Shown piece after piece: positions 62,891 to 64,000 of a stretch of DNA of 64,000 nucleotides (positions are counted from its first letter, which is position 1; every line of letters begins with the position of its first letter). Position numbers and translations under genes: made by a program. This DNA comes from Actinospica sp035552695. GTDB lineage: Bacteria > Actinomycetota > Actinomycetes > Streptomycetales > Catenulisporaceae. The stretch spans positions 62,001 to 126,000 of the forward strand of contig NZ_DASZKT010000007.1 of assembly GCF_035552695.1 (NCBI RefSeq), written 5' to 3'. The notes beneath the pieces are model-generated. The model made no database searches. It was given only the letters and a program-made list of their open reading frames with translations, and was not told where the DNA came from.

Positions 62891-64000
62891 ATGCGTCTTC
62901 GAGTACTCGCCGTGTCCGCGGCGACGCTCGTTGCGGCCGCGACGTTGGTGCCGACGACGGCCGTGGCCGCCGGTGGGAACACTCTTTATGTCAGTAGCAA
63001 CGATCCATCGTGCAGCGACAACGGAAGCGGCACGTACGCAGTGCCGTTCTGCTCGATCCAGGCGGCCGCGAACGTCGTGAGTCCGGGCGACGTCGTCGAG
63101 ATCGAACTCGGCAGTTATGCACCGGTGACGATCACCCGGTCGGGCACCGCGTCCGCGCCGATCACGTTCACCGGATATGCCAGCCAGACCGGGGTCGTCG
63201 GCAACGACGCGAATGCCGCCAGTGATCTGACACTGTCGGGCGCGAGCTACATCAACGTGGAGAGCCTGACCACCGGACAGGCGGCGACCGCCGAGATCGC
63301 CATCGACGGCGGGTCGAATATCACGATCAGCCACGTCAGCGCTAAGAACGTCATTTCGCCGCACGCATTGCACATCACGGGCGGGGCCTCAGCGGTCACG
63401 GTGGTCGATTCGTACTTCTTCGAGCCGGTCCTCATTGATGGCGGCGCCACCGGAACCGTCTTCACCACGAACGAGACCACTGCGCCGGTCGCGGTCGCCG
63501 GCGCGACGAACACGGCGATTACCAGCAATACGCTCAATACCTGCGGCTCGGCGATCTCGGTGACGAACTCGTCCACCGCGACGAGCATCGAAAACAATGT
63601 AGTCGACAACTTCGGGACCGATTCGGCGGGCATCAGTTGCACAACCGCCGCCTACGGCATCCTGGTGGACGCAAGCTCCGCGACGGGCACGACGTCCGAC
63701 TACAACGACGTCGACGAGATCAATGGGACCGCCGATTACGACTGGAGCGGCACGGCGTACGCGACCCAGTCCGCCTTCAATTCCCAAACCACCCAGGGCG
63801 CCCACGACGTGGACGGAGCTGGCGCCGTCTCCGCGGTCGAGGGCTCGGCGATCATCAACTCGGCGAACTCCGACGCCATCGGCGAGCAGACGACCGACTA
63901 TCGCGGCGACGCCCGGTTTCTCGATCCGACCGTCACGCCGACCGGTTCCGGCACATACGACTACTACGACCGCGGCGCGATCCAGTTCCAGGACCCGCTG
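62891..64000 (+). CDS. Secreted beta-helix protein (3' partial)
   Basis: 370 codons before the window ends. GGGGAG precedes the ATG. A signal peptide ends near residue 26 (TTAVAAGG). The N-terminal block SSNDPSCSDNGSGTYAVPFC with SIQAAANVVSPGDVVEIELG leads into parallel beta-helix repeats rich in Thr, Ser and Asn, then TQGAHDVDGAG...YYDRGAIQFQ. It is a paralogue of the gene at the left edge (CFDGGTGTAAQPFCTLQPAV, YYDRGAEQFQ). By analogy a PKD domain and repeats may follow outside the window. Probably glycan-active or -binding; no catalysis shown. Confidence 0.86.
   Translation, partial: MRLRVLAVSAATLVAAATLVPTTAVAAGGNTLYVSSNDPSCSDNGSGTYAVPFCSIQAAANVVSPGDVVEIELGSYAPVTITRSGTASAPITFTGYASQTGVVGNDANAASDLTLSGASYINVESLTTGQAATAEIAIDGGSNITISHVSAKNVISPHALHITGGASAVTVVDSYFFEPVLIDGGATGTVFTTNETTAPVAVAGATNTAITSNTLNTCGSAISVTNSSTATSIENNVVDNFGTDSAGISCTTAAYGILVDASSATGTTSDYNDVDEINGTADYDWSGTAYATQSAFNSQTTQGAHDVDGAGAVSAVEGSAIINSANSDAIGEQTTDYRGDARFLDPTVTPTGSGTYDYYDRGAIQFQDPL

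Overview
The window comes from a high-GC actinomycete. The gene order purD-purB-purC-purS-purQ-purL-SCP-purF-purM-DUF3073-vdh-bldC is the conserved core arrangement seen in Streptomyces and its relatives. GTG starts, 4-bp stop/start overlaps and apparently leaderless promoters are all common. The many large secreted beta-helix, beta-propeller and choice-of-anchor proteins, with tandem carbohydrate-binding modules, suggest a soil Streptomyces/Catenulispora-type organism. The genus is an inference and was not tested.

Layout. (1) 1-2108 (-): 3'-truncated secreted beta-helix/PKD protein with C-terminal tandem repeats. (2) 2.1-4.9 kb: one small membrane protein, decayed IS256-type transposase and phosphotransferase pieces, and four tRNA genes (Phe, Asp, Glu on -, Lys on +). 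(3) 4.8-18.7 kb: an island starting at tRNA-Lys. It holds a frameshifted tyrosine integrase, an excisionase and a decayed replication gene (the int-xis-rep layout of actinomycete integrative elements). Next come a complete four-gene Wadjet (JetABCD, DUF2397/DUF2398/TIGR02680/DUF2399 type) anti-plasmid operon, a VapBC-like toxin-antitoxin pair and a membrane protein. A second, degraded copy of the integrase 3' end closes it. (4) 19.0-22.5 kb: a secreted beta-propeller protein with three choice-of-anchor D-like domains and the same C-terminal repeats as the first gene. (5) 22.5-27.0 kb: a compact peptide locus with an HTH regulator and a small partner on one strand. On the other strand are two near-identical small precursor-like peptides, a membrane M50 protease with an N-terminal PqqD-like domain, and an exported protein. 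This is the best candidate here for an undescribed system. (6) 27.0-29.1 kb (-): two CrcB fluoride-channel subunits, a DUF190 protein and a DUF3626 protein. (7) 29.15-43.6 kb: the de novo purine cluster plus vdh and bldC, interrupted by a PKD-domain gene fragment. (8) 43.9-55.5 kb: an enolase-superfamily protein, HrpA helicase, a Zur-box-preceded zinc ABC transporter, an RNA-methyltransferase-like protein, an alkyltransferase homologue without its cysteine, a PaiB-like protein and a helical hypothetical. (9) 55.7-64.0 kb: secreted propeller and beta-helix proteins, one truncated copy, and a 3'-partial beta-helix protein that is a paralogue of the gene at the other end of the window.

How the genes work together. 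The pur genes encode most steps from PRPP to AICAR. purB acts twice in the full pathway, and PurS/PurQ/PurL form the FGAM synthase complex. Zinc uptake genes form one translationally coupled unit likely repressed by Zur. The Wadjet genes overlap end to end and should be made stoichiometrically; the family senses and cuts small circular DNA. In the peptide locus the natural reading is that the membrane protease recognises the conserved leader of the two small peptides and processes or exports them, with the exported 252-aa protein as a partner; this is inference.
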